A stretch of 64,000 bases of DNA, from the NCBI RefSeq assembly GCF_003428645.1, contig NZ_QVQH01000025.1, positions 1 to 64,000 of the forward strand, in the 5' to 3' direction. The position numbers were made by a program, and so were the translations under genes. Shown here piece after piece: positions 46,697 through 55,549 of this stretch (position 1 is its first letter; each line of letters starts with the position of its first letter). The notes under the pieces are model-generated. The model was not told the origin of the DNA. It did no database searches and saw only the letters and a program-made list of their open reading frames with translations. The DNA is from Geodermatophilus marinus. GTDB lineage: Bacteria; Actinomycetota; Actinomycetes; Mycobacteriales; Geodermatophilaceae.

Positions 46697-47746
46697 TCAG
46701 TGCAGGACGGCGGGCTGCGGCGGCTGGTGCGGGCGCAGCGGCTCCTCCGGCCCGGGCGGGTCGATCGCCACCGCGGGCTCCGGCCGGGTGACGTCCAGCT
46801 GCGGGAGCACGCGGGCCCCGAAGGCGTCGAGGAAGGGCAGCTGCTCCTTGCCGACGTGGTGCAGGTAGACCTGGTCGAAGCCGAGCTGCACGTACTCGTC
46901 GATCCACGCGGCGTGCTGGTCGAGGTCGGCGGAGACGCGCACCGCCTGCCCGACCGCCTCGGGGGTCACGTGGGCGCTCGCCTGGTCGAAGGCCCGGGTG
47001 GTGTCGAGGTCCCAGCACAGCGGCGGCGGGAAGACGTTGCTGCGCCACTGGTCGAAGGCGACGGCGACCGCGCGGTCCGGGTCGGGGTCCCAGCAGACGT
47101 GCACCTGGATCGTGAGGGTGCCCTTGCCCCCGGCGTCCCGGTAGGCGTCGACCACCTCCCGCAGGGTCTCGTGCGGCTGGTTGATGGTGACCAGGCCGTC
47201 GGCCCACTCGGCGTGCCGGCGGGCGGTGCGCGCGGTGACCGCCGGGGCGATGAGGGCCGGCTGGCGCTCGGGGAGGGTCCAGATGCGGGCGCGGTCGACG
47301 GTCACCAGGCCCTCGTGGCTGACCTCCTCGCCGGCCAGCAGCGCGCGGATGACGTCGACGCACTCCCGCAGCCGGGCGTCCCGGAGGTCCTTGCGCGGCC
47401 ACACGTGACCGGTGACGTGCTCGTTCATGGCTTCCCCGCTGCCGAGGGCCACCCAGAAGCGACCGGGGAACATGGCCCCGAGCGTGGCGACGGCCTGGGC
47501 GACGATCACCGGGTGGTAGCGCTGCCCGGGGGCGTTGACCGCACCGAACGGCAGGCCGGTGGTGGCCAGCGCGGCGCCGAGCCACGACCACGCGAACCCG
47601 GACTGCCCCTGCCGCTCGCTCCAGGGCTCGAGGTGGTCGGAGCACATCGCCGCGGTGAAGCCGACCTCCTCGGCGTGCTGGACCGCGCGCAGCAGCTCGG
47701 CGGGGTGCACCTGCTCGTGGGAGTTGTGGAACCCGATCACCGTCAT
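46697..47746 (-). CDS. LLM-class flavin-dependent oxidoreductase (TIGR03885-like)
   Basis: 349 aa. Luciferase-like monooxygenase fold: VIGFHNSHEQVHPAELL, CSDHLEPWSERQGQSGFAWSWLGAALATTG, MFPGRFWVALGSGEAMNEHV, and QLGFDQVYLHHVG near the end. This matches the actinobacterial subgroup described as a probable non-F420 flavoprotein (TIGR03885). It is operonic with the GH13 enzyme; a link to compatible-solute or sugar metabolism is only suggested by position. ATG 47746. Confidence 0.9.
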   Translation of the reverse strand: MTVIGFHNSHEQVHPAELLRAVQHAEEVGFTAAMCSDHLEPWSERQGQSGFAWSWLGAALATTGLPFGAVNAPGQRYHPVIVAQAVATLGAMFPGRFWVALGSGEAMNEHVTGHVWPRKDLRDARLRECVDVIRALLAGEEVSHEGLVTVDRARIWTLPERQPALIAPAVTARTARRHAEWADGLVTINQPHETLREVVDAYRDAGGKGTLTIQVHVCWDPDPDRAVAVAFDQWRSNVFPPPLCWDLDTTRAFDQASAHVTPEAVGQAVRVSADLDQHAAWIDEYVQLGFDQVYLHHVGKEQLPFLDAFGARVLPQLDVTRPEPAVAIDPPGPEEPLRPHQPPQPAVLH

Positions 47747-47837
47747 GGGCGCCCCTCTACCCCCGGGACGGGCGCTCTACCTCCGCGTTCCGGCCCCGCC
47801 CGATCCGCAAGGGGCCGCGGCCACCCGGGACCGGCGT

Positions 47838-48476
47838 TCACCCGAGGAGGTCGGCGACCCGGCGGGGGTGGTTGGCCACGTCGAGGTGCTCCCCCGTCCC
47901 GTCGCCGGCCACCGGCCACCCGCGGCCCCGCGCCGCCGCCGCGTCCCCGTCGTAGGCCGGGGACAGGTGCACGTACCGGGCGCCGGCGTCCGGCCGGCCC
48001 GGCGGGACCGGCACGGGGACGTCGAAGAAGTCGACCGGCAGCTCGTGCCCCTCGGCCAGCACCGCGGCCCGCAGCCGCTCGTCGGGCAGCAGCCCGGTCA
48101 TCGCGTCCGGCCCCCACCAGGTCGTCCAGTCGGCGATCCGGCCGTCCCGCACCAGGGGAGCCACCAGCCGCCGGACCTCCTCCGGCCACGTGCCGTCGGC
48201 CAGGACCGCGTCCAGCCACACCACCCGGCGGGCCCGCACGGCCGCGGCGACGGCGGGCAGCGTGATCCCCGCGCCCGAGAACCCGACCACCACCTCGGCG
48301 GGACCGGCCCGCGCCGCGCCGTCCACCCAGCGCCGCGGCCAGCCCTGCGCCGTCCGCACCGCACCGCGGAGGTCCGGCACCGCGACCGTCGCGCCGCGGG
48401 CGCGCAGCTCGTCGGCGAGCGGCCGCAGGACGGCCGGACCGAGCAGCGGCGGGTGGACCAGCAGCCAGGTGACCAC
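47838..48476 (-). CDS. alpha/beta-fold hydrolase
   Basis: 212 aa from GTG 48476. Core strands TWLLVHPPLLGPAVLRPLA and a nucleophile-elbow-like VVGFSGAGITLPAV (G-F-S-G-A, Ser near residue 66). A C-terminal His is present in GEHLDVANHPRRVADLLG. The lid is short. This is the type often annotated as a hypothetical hydrolase in actinobacteria; substrate unknown. Divergent from malQ. Confidence 0.75.
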   Translation of the reverse strand: MVTWLLVHPPLLGPAVLRPLADELRARGATVAVPDLRGAVRTAQGWPRRWVDGAARAGPAEVVVGFSGAGITLPAVAAAVRARRVVWLDAVLADGTWPEEVRRLVAPLVRDGRIADWTTWWGPDAMTGLLPDERLRAAVLAEGHELPVDFFDVPVPVPPGRPDAGARYVHLSPAYDGDAAAARGRGWPVAGDGTGEHLDVANHPRRVADLLG

Positions 48477-48593
48477 GCGGGGAGTGTGCCCCGGCCCCGC
48501 CCGGCCGGGCAGCCCCCGCCCGCGGGGACGTCGCCGACACCACGCCCGCCCTCCGGTGTGCGCGCGGGCCGGGCTGGGGAGTATCGGGGCGTG

Positions 48594-50426
48594 ATGCGCA
48601 CCCCGACGACCGACGCATGGGGCGTCGACGCCACCTGGATCGACGCCGCGGACGAGGAGCAGGAGGTCGCCCCGGCCACCGTCGACCGGCTGCGGGAGGT
48701 GATCGGCGCCCCTCCGGAGGACCTGGAGGACCGTGCCCCGATCGTCGCCCGGCCCGGTGACGCGCTCGAGGTCGACCGGGCCGAGGTGGTGCTCGAGGAC
48801 GGTTCCACCCGCCACGTCGACGGCGAGCTGCCGGAGGACTTCCCGCTCGGCTACCACCGGCTGCGCCCGGAGCACGGCCCGGAGCGGCGGCTGATCGTCT
48901 CCCCCGGCCGGTGCTGGGAGCCCCCGGACGGCCGCGTCTGGGGCTGGGCGGTGCAGCTCTACGCCACCCGGAGCCGGGCCAGCCGGGGCATCGGCGACCT
49001 CGCCGACCTGCGGGCCGTCCGGGAGATGGCCCGGGAGCAGGGCGCCGGCTTCCTCATGGTCAACCCGCTGCACGGCGTGGCCCCGACGCCCGGCCAGGAG
49101 GCCAGCCCGTACCTGCCGGCCACCCGCCGGTTCCGCAACCCGCTGTACCTGCGGGTCGAGGAGGTGCCCGGCGCCGACGCGGTCGACCTCGACGAGGCGG
49201 CCGGGCGGGCGCTCAACGACGGCGAGCTCATCGACCGGGACGCGGTGTGGGCGCACAAGCGCACCGTCCTGCGGCGGGTCTTCGACGCCACCGGCCGCGA
49301 CGACGCCGCCTTCCCCGAGTGGTGGTGGCACCAGGGGCAGCCGCTGCAGGACTGGGCGACCTGGTGCGCGCTGGTCGACGTCCACGGCGGTGACTGGCAC
49401 GCCTGGCCCGAGGAGCTGCGCGACCCGCGCAGCGAGGCGGTCGGCCGGTTCGTGGCCGAGCACGAGCGGGACGTCGCCTTCCACGCCTGGCTGCAGTGGG
49501 CGGTGCACCGCCAGCTCGAGGCGGCCACGGCCGGCACCACGGTGGTGCAGGACCTGCCGATCGGGGTGGCCGGCGGCGGTGCGGACGCGTGGACCTGGCA
49601 GGACGTCCTGGCCCAGGGCGCGACGGTGGGTGCCCCGCCCGACGCGTTCAACGCCCAGGGCCAGGACTGGGGCTCCCCGCCGCTGGTGCCCTGGCGTCTG
49701 CGCCTGGCCGGCTACGAGCCGTTCGTCCAGTCGATCCGCGCCACCATGGCCGGCGCCGGCGGCCTGCGCATCGACCACGTCATGGGGCTGTTCCGGCTGT
49801 GGTGGGTGCCCGCCGGCGGCAGCGCCGCCGACGGGGCCTACGTGCGCTACCCGGCCGAGGACCTGCTCGACATCGTCGCGCTGGAGAGCCACCGGGCGCA
49901 GGCGGTCGTCGTCGGGGAGGACCTCGGCACGGTCGAGGAGGGCGTCCGCGAGGCCCTCGCCGAGCACGGGGTGCTCGGCTACCGGCTGCTCTGGTTCGAG
50001 GAGGAGGCCCCGGCCGGCTGGACGGCGGAGGCCATGGCGGCGGTCACCACGCACGACCTGCCCACCGTGGCCGGGCTCTGGACCGGCGCCGACCTCGAGG
50101 AGCAGCGCGCGCTGGGCACCGGCACCGACGAGGAGCTCGAGCAGGGGCGGGAGGCGCTGCTGGCCAAGCTGCCCGGGGTCCGGCGCAACGCCCGGCCCGA
50201 GACGGTGGTGCGGCGGGCCCACGAGCTGCTCGCCCAGGCGCCCTGCCGGATGCTGACGGCGACCCTGGAGGACGCCCTGGCCGGGCGCCGCCGGCCGAAC
50301 CTCCCGGGCACGACGGAGCGGCCGAACTGGTCGCTGCCGCTGCCGGTGCCCCTGGAGGACCTGCCCGGGCACGACCTGGTGCAGACCGTGGCCCGCACCC
50401 TCGGGGACGCCGTCCGCGGCTCCTGA
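48594..50426 (+). CDS. malQ: 4-alpha-glucanotransferase (amylomaltase)
   Basis: 610 aa, GH77. The catalytic Asp is in GLRIDHVMGLFRLWW (near 394), Glu in VVVGEDLGTVEEGV (near 443) and the third Asp in TTHDLPTVAGLW (near 486). It disproportionates maltodextrins. The N-terminal extension of about 100 residues is the actinobacterial form. GTG 48591 and ATG 48594 are adjacent; ATG taken. Together with the GH13 enzyme this suggests maltodextrin/glycogen/trehalose turnover. Confidence 0.94.
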   Translation: MRTPTTDAWGVDATWIDAADEEQEVAPATVDRLREVIGAPPEDLEDRAPIVARPGDALEVDRAEVVLEDGSTRHVDGELPEDFPLGYHRLRPEHGPERRLIVSPGRCWEPPDGRVWGWAVQLYATRSRASRGIGDLADLRAVREMAREQGAGFLMVNPLHGVAPTPGQEASPYLPATRRFRNPLYLRVEEVPGADAVDLDEAAGRALNDGELIDRDAVWAHKRTVLRRVFDATGRDDAAFPEWWWHQGQPLQDWATWCALVDVHGGDWHAWPEELRDPRSEAVGRFVAEHERDVAFHAWLQWAVHRQLEAATAGTTVVQDLPIGVAGGGADAWTWQDVLAQGATVGAPPDAFNAQGQDWGSPPLVPWRLRLAGYEPFVQSIRATMAGAGGLRIDHVMGLFRLWWVPAGGSAADGAYVRYPAEDLLDIVALESHRAQAVVVGEDLGTVEEGVREALAEHGVLGYRLLWFEEEAPAGWTAEAMAAVTTHDLPTVAGLWTGADLEEQRALGTGTDEELEQGREALLAKLPGVRRNARPETVVRRAHELLAQAPCRMLTATLEDALAGRRRPNLPGTTERPNWSLPLPVPLEDLPGHDLVQTVARTLGDAVRGS

Positions 50427-50472
50427 CCCCGCGGGGTCGAACACGCGTTCGGATCCGTGCGACACTCCGGCC

Positions 50473-50781
50473 GTGGCTGGCGGCATGCACCCGGGGCGGT
50501 CCGGGCGGTCCCTCGAGGAGCGCGCGGCCCGCTCCGGGGTCGCCCCACCCCCCGCGCACCCACCGCCGCCGGCGCGCGGGGCGGGGACGGCGCAGCCGCG
50601 CGGCCGGCACTGCTGGGTGCACGACCCACCCGGCGCCCCCGGCGTGTGGCCCGGTCTCCTGGTCGAGTGGCGGCAGGCGGCGCGCGGCTGGCACGGCCGG
50701 GTGGCCTACGCCGTCGCGGGGCCGCACGGGCCGGTGCTCGTCGAGGCCTGGGTGCCGGCGGCGCTGCTGGAGCAGCGGTGA
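50473..50781 (+). CDS. small conserved actinobacterial protein
   Basis: 102 aa from GTG 50473. The disordered Pro-rich N-terminal half is followed by a conserved small beta domain: RHCWVHDPPGAPGVWPGLLVEW, WHGRVAYAV and VEAWVPAALL. Homologues are widespread in actinobacteria, with no assigned role that I know of. Soluble. Confidence 0.75.
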   Translation: MAGGMHPGRSGRSLEERAARSGVAPPPAHPPPPARGAGTAQPRGRHCWVHDPPGAPGVWPGLLVEWRQAARGWHGRVAYAVAGPHGPVLVEAWVPAALLEQR

Positions 50782-50873
50782 GCAGCCCGACGGGGCCACG
50801 CCGGTTACGCCCTCCCGGCGCTGGCTATGGCCGGGGGGGACAGCAGACCGTCCCGACGAAGCGGAGACCAGCC

Positions 50874-51074
50874 GTGAGCGAACCCGACCGCCCCACCCTC
50901 GACGACGTCATGGACACCACCGAGTCCGCGCCGCGCGACCGCCAGCAGCACGCCGGCGGCTACGACCGGCCCAGCGACGACGCGCTGCAGCACCGCACCG
51001 AGCAGGAGCGCCAGGCGGTGGGCTCCGACGACGCGGACCCGACCGGCGCCGAGGAGCACCAGGCCACCGACTGA
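50874..51074 (+). CDS. small acidic hydrophilic protein
   Basis: 66 aa from GTG 50874, with GCGGAG seven bases earlier. Rich in Asp, Glu, Gln and Thr, no hydrophobic core (TLDDVMDTTESAPRD, ALQHRTEQERQAVG, TGAEEHQATD). Likely disordered; resembles short stress-associated hydrophilic proteins, but no family is recognised. It is followed directly by a family B terminator. Confidence 0.65.
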   Translation: MSEPDRPTLDDVMDTTESAPRDRQQHAGGYDRPSDDALQHRTEQERQAVGSDDADPTGAEEHQATD

Positions 51075-51077
51075 GCA

Positions 51078-51130
51078 GGACCCCGTCCCCACCCCTCGCG
51101 GGCTGGCGGCGGGCCCGGCGAGGGCGGCCG
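51078..51130 (+). terminator. stem-loop after the acidic protein gene (repeat family B)
   Basis: Starts GGACCCCGTCCCC four bases after the stop, as in the elements at 57121 and 10724. CCCTCGC-GGGC pairs with GCCCG-GCGAGGG (one bulge). The outer CCCCGTCC arm lacks a good partner here. Confidence 0.45.
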
Positions 51131-51167
51131 GCGTCGTCCGGCTGCCCGAGGACGCCGGCCTGGGACC

Positions 51168-52007
51168 ATGGCCGGTGTGAGTGCATCCCGCTACCGCTGG
51201 GGCGCGGCCGCCTGGCTGCTGACGCTGCAGTTCTTCGTCGTCGAGACGGTGGTGCAGCTGCAGCTGGAGCTCCCCTACTCCCGCGCCGACGACCTCGTCA
51301 GCACGCTGGGCTCGGGCCTGTCCCCCGCCGCCTGGCTGATGAACGCCTCGTTCGTGCTGCAGGGCGTGCTGATCGGCGCGGGGACGCTGCTGCTGCGGCC
51401 CCTCCTCCTCGGTGCCGGGGGCCGCATCGCACCGGCGTTCCTCGCCGCGGCCGCGGTCGGGGTGGCGGTGGTCGGTCTCGTCCCGCAGGACGGCCAGGCG
51501 GCGGTGCACGAGGCCGGCGCCGGGCTGTACCTCGTCGGCGGCGCGCTGGCCCTGCTCGCGCTCGCCTACGCCGTCCGCCCCCGCTCCGAGGCGCTCGGCA
51601 CCGCGCTGGCGGTGCTCGGCCTGCTGGGCGCGGCCGCGACCGTGTTCTTCGTCGCCGGAGTCGTGGCGCTGCTCGGGGAGGGCGGCACCGAGCGGGTCGC
51701 GGCCTACGTGCTGCCGGTGGGCCTGGCGCTCACCGGCGCCCTGCTGCCGCGGCTGCGGGAGCGCCGGCGTCCGCAGGGCCCGGGCCGCCGCGATCGGCGG
51801 GCCCAGGAGCGGGCGGCGGCGGCCGAGCGGGCCCGCGAGCGCGACGCCGCCCTGGAGGCGGCCGCCGGCCGGGACGCCGACGTGGAGGCGGCCGCCGGCC
51901 GGCGGCCGGCACCGGGCACGGCGACCGGGAGCACGGCCACCGGGGACACGGCCGACGAGGACGACTTCGACCCCGAGGACCCCTGGGCCCAGCCGCGGCG
52001 CCGGTGA
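51168..52007 (+). CDS. DUF998 membrane protein
   Basis: 279 aa; a GTG at 51177 is an alternative start. Six hydrophobic segments lie in the first 195 residues (AAWLLTLQFFVVETVVQL, LMNASFVLQGVLIGAGTLLL, GLYLVGGALALLALAYAV, GLLGAAATVFFVAGVVALL). The DUF998 signature is the DLVSTLG and GLVPQDGQAAVHEAGA region. An Arg/Ala/Glu-rich coiled tail (about 200-245) and an acidic end (DEDDFDPEDPWAQP) are cytoplasmic. Function unknown. Confidence 0.85.
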   Translation: MAGVSASRYRWGAAAWLLTLQFFVVETVVQLQLELPYSRADDLVSTLGSGLSPAAWLMNASFVLQGVLIGAGTLLLRPLLLGAGGRIAPAFLAAAAVGVAVVGLVPQDGQAAVHEAGAGLYLVGGALALLALAYAVRPRSEALGTALAVLGLLGAAATVFFVAGVVALLGEGGTERVAAYVLPVGLALTGALLPRLRERRRPQGPGRRDRRAQERAAAAERARERDAALEAAAGRDADVEAAAGRRPAPGTATGSTATGDTADEDDFDPEDPWAQPRRR

Positions 52008-52020
52008 GCGCCCGGAGGGC

Positions 52021-53028
52021 TCAGGCCGGGGTGAACCGGAGGACGTCGGCCACCGGCCGGCGGCCGGCGTGGACCTGGCCCGGCACCGAGGGGTACCCCA
52101 GGCGCAGCAGCATCTGCGGGTAGCCCACCAGCGAGAGCCGGCTGCGCAGCCGGGTGCGGGTGGCCGGCCAGTCCAGCGCCTGGGTCAGCGGCGAGGCGGC
52201 GACCCCCTCGACCGTGGCCCGTAGCAGCAACCGGCCGAGGGCCCGGCCGGCGAGCAGCCAGGCGGTGCGGTCGTCGCCGTCCGTGCCCAGCAGCACGACC
52301 GTCGGGCGCTCGACCTCCGGCGGCGGCGCGGCGGGGTCCCCCTCGGGCAGGAAGGTCTCGTGCACCCCGCGGGTGCCGACCACGAAGTCGCGGATCAGCC
52401 AGTTGGACGGCCGCGTGGCGGGGTCCTCGCTGGGCACCGTCTCGACCGGCACGCCGTCCTCGGCCGCCGCGTCGGTGCGCAGCCAGCGCTGCAGCTCGGC
52501 GACGTACTCGGGGTCGCCCTGCTCGACCTCCTCGGCGCGCGAGAGCAGGAAGACGGTGGCGACCTCCTCCTCCGACCGGTCGATCGGCTTGACCCACACG
52601 CCGAGCCCGCCGGCCTCGGCCTGCACCCGGTCCAGCAGCGCCCCCGGGAGCGCCCGCGGCAGGAACGGCGCCCGGTCGGTGTGCCGCTGCTCGATCGCGG
52701 CGAGCAGGGCGCGGTCCTCCTCGGTCGCCTCGCGCTCCCCGGTGACCCGGACGGTGGCCAGGTGGTCGGAGCGCTCACCGGCGGGGACCAGCTCCACCTC
52801 GGTGGCCCGGCCCGCCGCGGCCAGGGCGACCGCGGCGAACTCGACCGCCACGCCGCAGCTGATCACCTGCTGGCGGGACGTGGGGTCGAGCACCGGCAGC
52901 GCCCGCTCGCGGTCGAGGTGCACGTCCAGCCGGTCGGGGCCGGCGGTGAACCGCCAGGGCTGCGTGTTGTGGATCGAGGGTGCGCGGATGGCCGAGGCCA
53001 CCACCGCCGTCCAGCCCTGCTCGTCCAT
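52021..53028 (-). CDS. Acg-type nitroreductase-like FMN protein
   Basis: 335 aa. Nitroreductase fold of the Acg (Rv2032) family: IRAPSIHNTQPWRF at the start (about 14-27), RHTDRAPFLPRALP in the middle, and a C-terminal half lacking the standard catalytic loop (LLLRATVEGVAASPLTQALDW). In Mycobacterium such proteins are induced by DosR in hypoxia or nitric oxide stress and may store FMN. Its neighbours here, a PPOX-type protein and a universal stress protein, repeat that association. ATG 53028. Confidence 0.88.
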   Translation of the reverse strand: MDEQGWTAVVASAIRAPSIHNTQPWRFTAGPDRLDVHLDRERALPVLDPTSRQQVISCGVAVEFAAVALAAAGRATEVELVPAGERSDHLATVRVTGEREATEEDRALLAAIEQRHTDRAPFLPRALPGALLDRVQAEAGGLGVWVKPIDRSEEEVATVFLLSRAEEVEQGDPEYVAELQRWLRTDAAAEDGVPVETVPSEDPATRPSNWLIRDFVVGTRGVHETFLPEGDPAAPPPEVERPTVVLLGTDGDDRTAWLLAGRALGRLLLRATVEGVAASPLTQALDWPATRTRLRSRLSLVGYPQMLLRLGYPSVPGQVHAGRRPVADVLRFTPA

Positions 53029-53145
53029 CTCGCCCGACCTCCGTGACCTCGCCCCCGCGCGGCCCGCGCGGCGGTTCCGCTCCCCTGCCTACCCCATCGG
53101 CGGCGCGGGCTGCACGTGCGGCCCGCGCTGCGCCACGATGGGCCC

Positions 53146-53592
53146 ATGACCGACGCCGCCCTGGAGGCGATCCCCGCCGAGGAGTGCTACCGGTTGCTGG
53201 CCACCCAGGAGATCGGCCGGCTCGGGGTCAACGCCGAGCACCACCCGCTGATCTTCCCGGTCAACTTCGCCATGGACGGGACCACGATCGTCATCCGCAC
53301 CCGGGTGGGCACCAAGCTCGCCGCGGCGGAGCACGCCAACGTCACCTTCGAGGTCGACGAGGTGGACCGGAGCACCCGCTCCGGGTGGAGCGTGCTGGTG
53401 CGGGGCGTGGCGGAGGTGGTGGGCGAGGAGCACCGCGCCGAGCTGGTCGCCCGCACCCACGGCACGGGCGTCGAGCCGTGGGCGCCCGGGGACACCGGGC
53501 ACTGGCTGCGGCTCGTGCCGCACGACATCTCCGGCCGGCGGATCGTGCCCGGCGAGCTGCCCCCGGCGGTGGACCCGCGCGCGTACCTCTGA
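53146..53592 (+). CDS. pyridoxamine 5'-phosphate oxidase-like flavin protein
   Basis: 148 aa from ATG 53146. Split-barrel PPOX fold: ECYRLLATQEIGRLGVNAEHHPLIFPVNF, then TRVGTKLAAAEHANVTFEV and SGWSVLVRGVAEVV. Probably binds FMN or F420; reaction unknown. Homologues occur in DosR-type regulons. Divergent from the Acg-like gene across 117 bp in which I could not find a clear DosR box. Confidence 0.88.
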   Translation: MTDAALEAIPAEECYRLLATQEIGRLGVNAEHHPLIFPVNFAMDGTTIVIRTRVGTKLAAAEHANVTFEVDEVDRSTRSGWSVLVRGVAEVVGEEHRAELVARTHGTGVEPWAPGDTGHWLRLVPHDISGRRIVPGELPPAVDPRAYL

Positions 53593-53730
53593 GGTGCCCG
53601 CGGTGCGGGCGACCGGTCCTCGACGAGCGCCGACATCCCGCAGCGGCTCCCCCGTGTCAAGGGCACCCCGGCCCCCGTCGACCCCCGCACGCGCCTGGGA
53701 GGCTCCCCCTGCGTCTGCGACCATCGCGGC

Positions 53731-54618
53731 ATGAGCGCTCCCGCACCCTCCGGCCGGTCCCCCCGCGTCCTCGTCGGGTACGACGGTTCCCGCAGCGCGG
53801 TCAACGCCGTCGAGGCCGCCGCGCAGCTGCTGCCCGCCGCCGACGCGACGGTCCTGCACCTGTGGGAACCGCCCTTCGCCTCCCCGGAGCTGCGCGCCCG
53901 GCTCGCCGGCCGGGCCCGCGGCCTCGAGGAGCTCGGCCGGCTGCTGGAGACCGAGGGCCGGGCCGAGGCCGAGCGCCTGGTCGGCAACGGCGTCGCCCTG
54001 GCCCGCGCGGCCGGCTGGGACGCCGAGCCGCTGGTGCGGCGCACCTTCGGCGGCGACGGCTACCAGTTCGCCCGGACCGCGGAGGAGCTGGGCGCCGACC
54101 TGGTCGTCGTGGGCTCCCGCGGGCTCGGCGGCGTGCGCGCCGCGCTGGGGAGCGTCTCCGAGCTCGTCGTGCAGGTCAGCCCCGTGCCGGTGCTCGTCGT
54201 CCCCCGCCCCCTGACCACCGCCGAGTGGACGGCCGCCGCCGAGGGACCGGTGCTGGTCGGCACCGACGGCTCCCCCGGCGCCGAGCGGGCGGCCGCGGCG
54301 GTCCGCGCCCTGCTGCCCGACCGGGAGCACCTGCTGGTCACGGTCACCGGGGGCGACGGTGTCCCCGAGGAGGGCGCCGGGGACCCGGGGGTCCTCCGGG
54401 TGCGCTGCTCGGGCCGGGCGGGCAGCGCCCGCGGCACCGCGGCCACGCTGGCCGAGACCGCCGCCGCCCGCAGGGCCGCGGTGGTCGTGGTCGGCAGCCG
54501 CGGCCACTCGGCCAGCCACGAGCTCCTGGTGGGCAGCGTGCCGACCGCGCTGCTGCACTGCGCGCACCGGCCGGTGCTCGTCGTCCCGTCCTCGCCGGTG
54601 CCGGGCGCGCCGGCCTGA
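53731..54618 (+). CDS. tandem universal stress protein
   Basis: 295 aa, two UspA domains: PRVLVGYDGSRSAVNAVEAA to SELVVQVSPVPVLVVP (about 11-160) and GPVLVGTDGSPGAERAAAAV to HRPVLVVPSS (about 172-290). Domain 1 keeps the ATP-binding G2xG9G(S) pattern (VVGSRGLGG...), and domain 2 has VVVGSRGHSASHELLVGS. Likely ATP-binding, stress-induced, cytoplasmic. ATG 53731. Confidence 0.93.
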   Translation: MSAPAPSGRSPRVLVGYDGSRSAVNAVEAAAQLLPAADATVLHLWEPPFASPELRARLAGRARGLEELGRLLETEGRAEAERLVGNGVALARAAGWDAEPLVRRTFGGDGYQFARTAEELGADLVVVGSRGLGGVRAALGSVSELVVQVSPVPVLVVPRPLTTAEWTAAAEGPVLVGTDGSPGAERAAAAVRALLPDREHLLVTVTGGDGVPEEGAGDPGVLRVRCSGRAGSARGTAATLAETAAARRAAVVVVGSRGHSASHELLVGSVPTALLHCAHRPVLVVPSSPVPGAPA

Positions 54619-54661
54619 CGCCCCGGCCGGCCCGCCGGTGACCGGCGTCGCGGTCGTCCCG

Positions 54662-54706
54662 GCGTCGAGGGGCCGCGCGTCGAGGGGCCGCGCGTCGAGG
54701 GGCCGC
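54662..54706. repeat. 15-bp tandem repeat, three copies
   Basis: GCGTCGAGGGGCCGC repeats three times (54662-54706) in the space between two convergent genes. Non-coding; it may replace a terminator. Confidence 0.9.
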
Positions 54707-54714
54707 TCGGCGGG

Positions 54715-55458
54715 TCAGCCGGCGAGGTGCTCGGCGTACGTGCGCCGGCCCCGCGCACCGCCGGTCGGCAGCGCACCGCCGTCCCGGAAGGCCGTCGACA
54801 GCCGGCCGGGCACCGGGGTGGCCACCACGTGCACGCCGGGTTCCCGGGCGGCCGCCCAGGCCCGCGCCATCTCCGCCGCGGTGAGCACCTCCGGGCCGGC
54901 GTACTCGACGACGTCCCCCGCCGGCCCGGCCGCGGCCACCTCGGCGGTGTGCGCGGCCGCCTCGCCGACGTCGACCGGCTGGGCCCGCCAACCCATGGGC
55001 ACCGGCAGGACCGGCCCGCGGCGGGCGGTCTCGAGCAGCTGGTCGACGAAGTCGTGGAACTGGGTGATCCGCAGCAGGGTCACCGGCAGCCCGGAGGCGA
55101 GCAGCACCTGCTCGGTGGCGAACTTGGCCCGGTAGTAGCCGTAGGGCACCCGGTCCACCCCGACGATGGAGACGTACACCAGGTGCCGCAGCCGCTCCCG
55201 GTCGGCCGCCTGCAGCAGCCGGCGGGTACCGGCGACGTCGGCCTGCCAGGCGTCGCGGGGGTCGCTGGCCGCGTGCACGACCACCTCGGCCCCGGCCAGC
55301 GCCTGCGGCAGGTCCCGGTCGCCGGTCAGGTCGCCGCGCACGCCGCCCGGCCCGGCCCCGCGCCGCGACATGCGCCGCACCCGGTCCCCGCGGGCCTCCA
55401 GCAGCTCGGCCACCCGCCGGCCGAGGCGGCCGGTACCCCCTGTCACCAGAACGTCCAT
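54715..55458 (-). CDS. NmrA-type NAD(P)-binding protein
   Basis: 247 aa. Atypical SDR: MDVLVTGGTGRLGRRVAELL (TGGTGRLG dinucleotide site), RGDLTGDRDLPQALAG, HLVYVSIVGVDRVPYGYYRAK, then LLRITQFHDFVDQLL. It lacks part of the usual catalytic tetrad, as in NmrA/quinone-oxidoreductase-like sensors. It reads the NAD(P) state or reduces an unknown quinone. Divergent from the XRE-MurA gene across 91 bp that hold two GGACCGGTCC palindromes. Confidence 0.88.
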   Translation of the reverse strand: MDVLVTGGTGRLGRRVAELLEARGDRVRRMSRRGAGPGGVRGDLTGDRDLPQALAGAEVVVHAASDPRDAWQADVAGTRRLLQAADRERLRHLVYVSIVGVDRVPYGYYRAKFATEQVLLASGLPVTLLRITQFHDFVDQLLETARRGPVLPVPMGWRAQPVDVGEAAAHTAEVAAAGPAGDVVEYAGPEVLTAAEMARAWAAAREPGVHVVATPVPGRLSTAFRDGGALPTGGARGRRTYAEHLAG

Positions 55459-55473
55459 GGGTGCAGTCTGGCC

Positions 55474-55549
55474 GGACCGGTCCGTCCTCGGCACGCGGAC
55501 GGCGCGGCGCGGACCGGTCCATCTCACATGCGAGATACGGTGCCCTCTC
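55474..55549. promoter_or_regulatory. divergent control region: GGACCGGTCC pair and XRE-type operator
   Basis: GGACCGGTCC, a perfect 10-bp palindrome, occurs at 55474-55483 and 55511-55520. ATCTCACATGCGAGAT (55521-55536) is a 16-bp palindrome with one mismatched pair. It overlaps a TACGGT (55536-55541) that could be the -10 of the rightward gene, whose GTG starts 8 bases later; that mRNA would be leaderless. The sites suit autoregulation by the HTH domain of the fusion protein. Confidence 0.55.

Noticed and set aside
54662-54706. Short Arg-rich peptide encoded by the triple 15-bp repeat
   Set aside because: No start with a ribosome site and no homologue; it lies between two convergent stops.
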